Origin: a virus
DNA: 41,252 nt
Strand: one strand, 5' to 3'
IMG/VR virus record: IMGVR_UViG_3300037508_000246
Coordinates: 1 to 41,252 of that record
The position numbers and the translations under genes were made by a program. This document shows, piece by piece, positions 41,056 through 41,252 of the stretch (the stretch's first letter is position 1; the number at the start of each line of letters is the position of its first letter). The notes beneath the pieces were generated by a model that did no database searches, was not told the DNA's origin, and was given only the letters and a program-made list of their open reading frames with translations.

Positions 41056-41252
41056 CTAACTCTTTTCTCTCAATACTATTGTACTATCATTATCAGGATT
41101 TGTCAAACCATACATTTTTTTTAAGTCAAAGCCTATTAGTTTCTCATATGCTTTTAAATGTCTATAATTTCCAGCACCAAAGGTTCCCTTTTCTATACCG
41201 CACAAAACACGCTTTTGCTTATCTTTTGAAATATCTTCTATTTCTTTCCATG
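41056..41252 (-). CDS. Partial gene, C-terminal part only
   Basis: Runs in from the right edge and ends at 41056, immediately before ATG 41054. Readable C-terminus: KDKQKRVLCGIEKGTFGAGN, RHLKAYEKLIGFDLKKMYGL and STIVLREKS. I do not recognise it. Confidence 0.55.
   Translation of the reverse strand, partial: WKEIEDISKDKQKRVLCGIEKGTFGAGNYRHLKAYEKLIGFDLKKMYGLTNPDNDSTIVLREKS

Noticed and set aside
1-41252. Integrase, attachment site, or lysogeny repressor
   Set aside because: None was seen. The HNH protein is the only DNA-mobilising enzyme, and no tRNA gene or direct-repeat att core was recognised.

Overview
The window is part of a double-stranded DNA tailed phage genome (Caudoviricetes) whose host is most likely an actinobacterium. 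Several early proteins belong to families common in actinobacteriophages: a GP88-type Cys-rich protein, a TIGR03299/DUF932-like phage-plasmid protein, an MGLDMY-type protein and several small conserved ones. Many genes look leaderless, which is common in Actinobacteria, and the early control sites match the actinobacterial GlxR/CRP palindrome. The DNA is AT-rich, so a low-GC host such as a freshwater actinobacterium is possible, but that is inference. No capsid, portal, terminase, polymerase or integrase gene is present, so this is only part of the genome.

Layout. (1) 1-15137, mostly minus strand: a tail/adhesin module with three small baseplate-like beta proteins, three long fibers sharing a shaft module, six paralogous beta-sandwich adhesins (two with glycine-rich tips), a six-blade Kelch protein, fiber-associated small proteins and a collagen-like fiber. 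It is interrupted by a free-standing HNH endonuclease (1107-1670) and an oppositely oriented exported lysozyme-like gene (1770-2321). (2) 15285-16902: tiny genes on both strands, many with zinc-binding Cys motifs. (3) 17197-28381, plus strand: about 34 small early-type genes in short operons separated by long regulatory spacers. (4) 28382-29125: AT-rich non-coding DNA with direct repeats and four DnaA boxes, a candidate origin. (5) 29126-31964: small genes, SSB and a 254-aa unknown. (6) 31961-39971: a glycan module with six glycosyltransferase-like proteins, one weaker glycosyltransferase-like protein, two methyltransferases and a cysteine-less IscA/HesB-like protein. (7) 40014-41252, minus strand: small membrane proteins including a XapX protein, plus a zinc ribbon.

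The most striking feature is the regulatory DNA. Early spacers repeat a cassette: a hairpin TGAGYA-N11/13-TGCTCA after the stop codon, a CCCCGAG block, a TGTGA-N6-TCACA palindrome (nine sites, six perfect), a TGTCCGTTTT box, a sigma70-type promoter with a 17-bp spacer whose first bases carry one of two conserved boxes, and an AGAAAGGA ribosome-binding site. Paired DnaA boxes 11-12 bp apart sit in three early spacers and in the candidate origin. A separate class of about 14 genes has a -10 element 6-9 nt before ATG, so their mRNAs should be leaderless. At least three promoters fire into structured DNA with no ORF, or ahead of one, and are candidate small RNAs (13825-13885, 28909-29015, 29832-29942).

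Function calls come from reading translated sequences and family knowledge. No database search was run, and counts of motifs were made by eye.
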